64,000 bases of DNA. It comes from Pseudomonas sp. RIT-PI-q (GTDB taxonomy: Bacteria > Pseudomonadota > Gammaproteobacteria > Pseudomonadales > Pseudomonadaceae). The notes beneath the pieces are model-generated. The model had not been told where the DNA came from, made no database searches, and saw only the letters and a program-made list of their open reading frames with translations. Location: positions 1 through 64,000 of the forward strand of contig NZ_LHPC01000054.1 in NCBI RefSeq assembly GCF_001297125.1, in the 5' to 3' direction. Below, piece by piece: positions 62,549 to 64,000 of the stretch. The translations under genes and the position numbers were made by a program. Numbering within the stretch: the first letter of the stretch is position 1; the number at the start of each line of letters is the position of its first letter.

Positions 62549-64000
62549 GTGCCGCAACACACCCCCGATCTTCCTCCTGAACTTCGTCCCCTGGCCGAGA
62601 TGCCATTGCTCAAGCGCCTGGCCGCCCGGTTCTTTGGCCACGGCCTGACACGCCTGCGTGCGCAACACCGCGCGTCCTGGCTACACGGCCAGGCCGACGG
62701 CTTTCGCAGTGGTCACAGCGCCGGAGTGGATTACGGCTATAAGGAAGGCAAGCTCGACGGGCTGGAAGAAGGCCGGCAGGTGCTGTTGATCCGCGACTCG
62801 CGCTCAACCGAACACCGACCGCCCAATGTCGATGACTACTTGTTCGATGATTGGCGCCTGCCATTGAGTGCTGAACTGAAGAAACGCATAAAGGCCGATG
62901 TCGCGCGGTTGCTGCCGGCGCATGCCCAGCCGAGCACCGCGCAGTGGAAGATGATCTTCAGCGATACGCCCTCGACCTCGGTGATTGCCGGTGCGGGTGC
63001 GGGCAAATCGACCACGCTGGTGCTGCGTATTTTACTGCTGACGCACTATCTGGGGTTCGAGTTGAGCTCGATGACCGTGGTGACCTTCACCCGCGAGTCG
63101 CGCAAAGACTTCATCAATAAGCTGATCGAGTTGTTTGCCCTCTGGGGGCGAGCGCTGAGTTTCAAGGAAGCGCGTGATCTGGTGCGCACCTTCCACTCGC
63201 GCATTCTGCCGATGGTGCGCAGCCTGCCGGGCTTCGAGCGGTTGCAAGCTTTCGAAAACCTCAGTCATCGGGCGCAAAACGGCGATGAGGAGGTCGACAG
63301 CAACCCTTTCGATCTGCGCATCAACGACGCCCAGCGTCAGCAACTCAACGCCTGCTATCACAGCCTGCACACTCGCGATGAGCGCTTTCGCGAGTTGATC
63401 AAGCCGTTGTCGCGCCACGCCTTGCAGCTCAAGGAGCTGGAACGCGATCACCCGGACGTGCAGAAACGCATGGCCGTGACCGAACTGGCCGCCAAGCGTG
63501 ATGAAGAACTTTGCGATGCCATAGAAGATTTGTGGTTTCGCGCGGGCGCCTGGCCGATCAAAGGCATAGAGCCGAAGCGTCAGACCTTCGATATCAACGG
63601 CTCGACGTTTCATTGCCACGGCTATATTCCGACCCTCGACGCGTGGGTGGTGCTGGGTTTCGATCCCCGCGAAAACCCGCAGGTCAGCCGTCCGAACGCC
63701 AAGTTGACGGTGCGCGCAGAGTGGGCGGTAAAGCGCACCCTGTTTCAAGCTTTCTGTCGTAAGCCTTTGATATGGCTTGATAGTTATGAGTCTTCAAAGC
63801 GTGTGCTGGCCTCGCTTGCCGGTGATGCCAGTGCCGGACCGGGCTTCGATTACAAGGTCAAGGGCGAACTCACTTCTGCACCATTGCTGGACTGTTTTGT
63901 CGCTGCGGCCGGGTTCATCGAGAACCTCGGCCTGGATGTACCGACTGCCGTGGGCCAGATGAGTTTTGCCAAGGACGACCCGGACCGGTTCTTCTTTGAA
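62549..64000 (+). CDS. UvrD/Rep-type superfamily 1 helicase (partial, runs off the window)
   Basis: 484 codons visible from GTG at 62549 (GGAG 9 bp upstream) to the window edge without a stop. Residues 150-166 show Walker A VIAGAGAGKSTTLVLR, followed by helicase motif Ia TVVTFTRESRKDF, as in UvrD/Rep/PcrA. An N-terminal charged region of about 120 residues (SGVDYGYKEGKLDGLEEG-like) precedes the helicase core. Motifs II-VI lie beyond or in the last visible part. High-GC core gene. A role in DNA repair or replication restart is likely for the family. Confidence 0.85.
   Translation, partial: MPQHTPDLPPELRPLAEMPLLKRLAARFFGHGLTRLRAQHRASWLHGQADGFRSGHSAGVDYGYKEGKLDGLEEGRQVLLIRDSRSTEHRPPNVDDYLFDDWRLPLSAELKKRIKADVARLLPAHAQPSTAQWKMIFSDTPSTSVIAGAGAGKSTTLVLRILLLTHYLGFELSSMTVVTFTRESRKDFINKLIELFALWGRALSFKEARDLVRTFHSRILPMVRSLPGFERLQAFENLSHRAQNGDEEVDSNPFDLRINDAQRQQLNACYHSLHTRDERFRELIKPLSRHALQLKELERDHPDVQKRMAVTELAAKRDEELCDAIEDLWFRAGAWPIKGIEPKRQTFDINGSTFHCHGYIPTLDAWVVLGFDPRENPQVSRPNAKLTVRAEWAVKRTLFQAFCRKPLIWLDSYESSKRVLASLAGDASAGPGFDYKVKGELTSAPLLDCFVAAAGFIENLGLDVPTAVGQMSFAKDDPDRFFFE

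Noticed and set aside
63032..63748. 238-codon minus-strand frame at the right end
   Set aside because: Shadow of the UvrD-type helicase gene, which has clear Walker A and runs through this stretch.

Overview
The window looks like a Pseudomonas chromosome, most likely P. fluorescens group. The right end (about 58.4-64 kb) is GC-rich core sequence: the 3' part of a MocR-type regulator, phosphoglucomutase, a pirin-family protein and a UvrD-type helicase, with a perfect inverted pair of the GTAGGAGCGAGGCTTGCCCGCGAAGG-type REP sequence behind pgm. Everything left of about 58.4 kb is accessory DNA of mixed composition, crowded with small unknown operons, defence-type genes and broken genes. I read it as the cargo of one genomic island whose left end lies outside the window.

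The mobility module sits at 52.6-58.3 kb: three tightly packed tyrosine recombinases plus a small coiled-coil gene, all on the minus strand. This matches the GInt family of islands (ginA-ginB-ginC-ginD). The island appears to have entered a MocR/GntR-aminotransferase gene: the ORF right of ginA starts in the middle of the expected winged-helix region.

Cargo from left to right. 0-3 kb: glutarate catabolism genes glaH (csiD) and lhgO beside a truncated glaR/csiR repressor and an MFS remnant. 3-8.9 kb: HEPN-like gene, a two-gene unit with a PD-(D/E)XK-like protein, orphan Xre/ParS antitoxin genes, and an Xre regulator with palindromic operators. 9.3-14.6 kb: a coupled WYL regulator / nuclease-glycine-zipper protein / AAA+ ATPase operon. 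15-20.9 kb: secreted SGNH hydrolase, lipoprotein, MFS remnant, aminotransferase and a frameshifted MarR gene, between two copies of a hairpin repeat. 21.4-23.05 kb: complete IS1182-type element. 23-29.7 kb: LysR remnant, a TIGR02391 + PD-(D/E)XK pair, unknown small genes, an SDR. 29.9-32.5 kb: retron (RT, candidate msr-msd, phosphoribosyltransferase-like effector). 32.9-41.6 kb: two TIR-family proteins, intact metR beside a dead metE fragment, small proteins, a Cas2-like protein and a DUF3800 protein. 41.8-52.4 kb: patatin-like phospholipase pair, a Zn/OB protein divergent from a 796-residue HEPN-tailed protein, a 50-bp TGT microsatellite, and a class III nucleotide-cyclase-like gene with a hexanucleotide repeat 29 bp in front of its start codon.

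The likely role of the region is an anti-phage/defence island. At least four units carry recognisable defence logic (retron, TIR proteins, nuclease/HEPN pairs, cyclase), mixed with degraded metabolic genes. Functions of most unknown genes are inferred from motifs and context only; no database search was possible.
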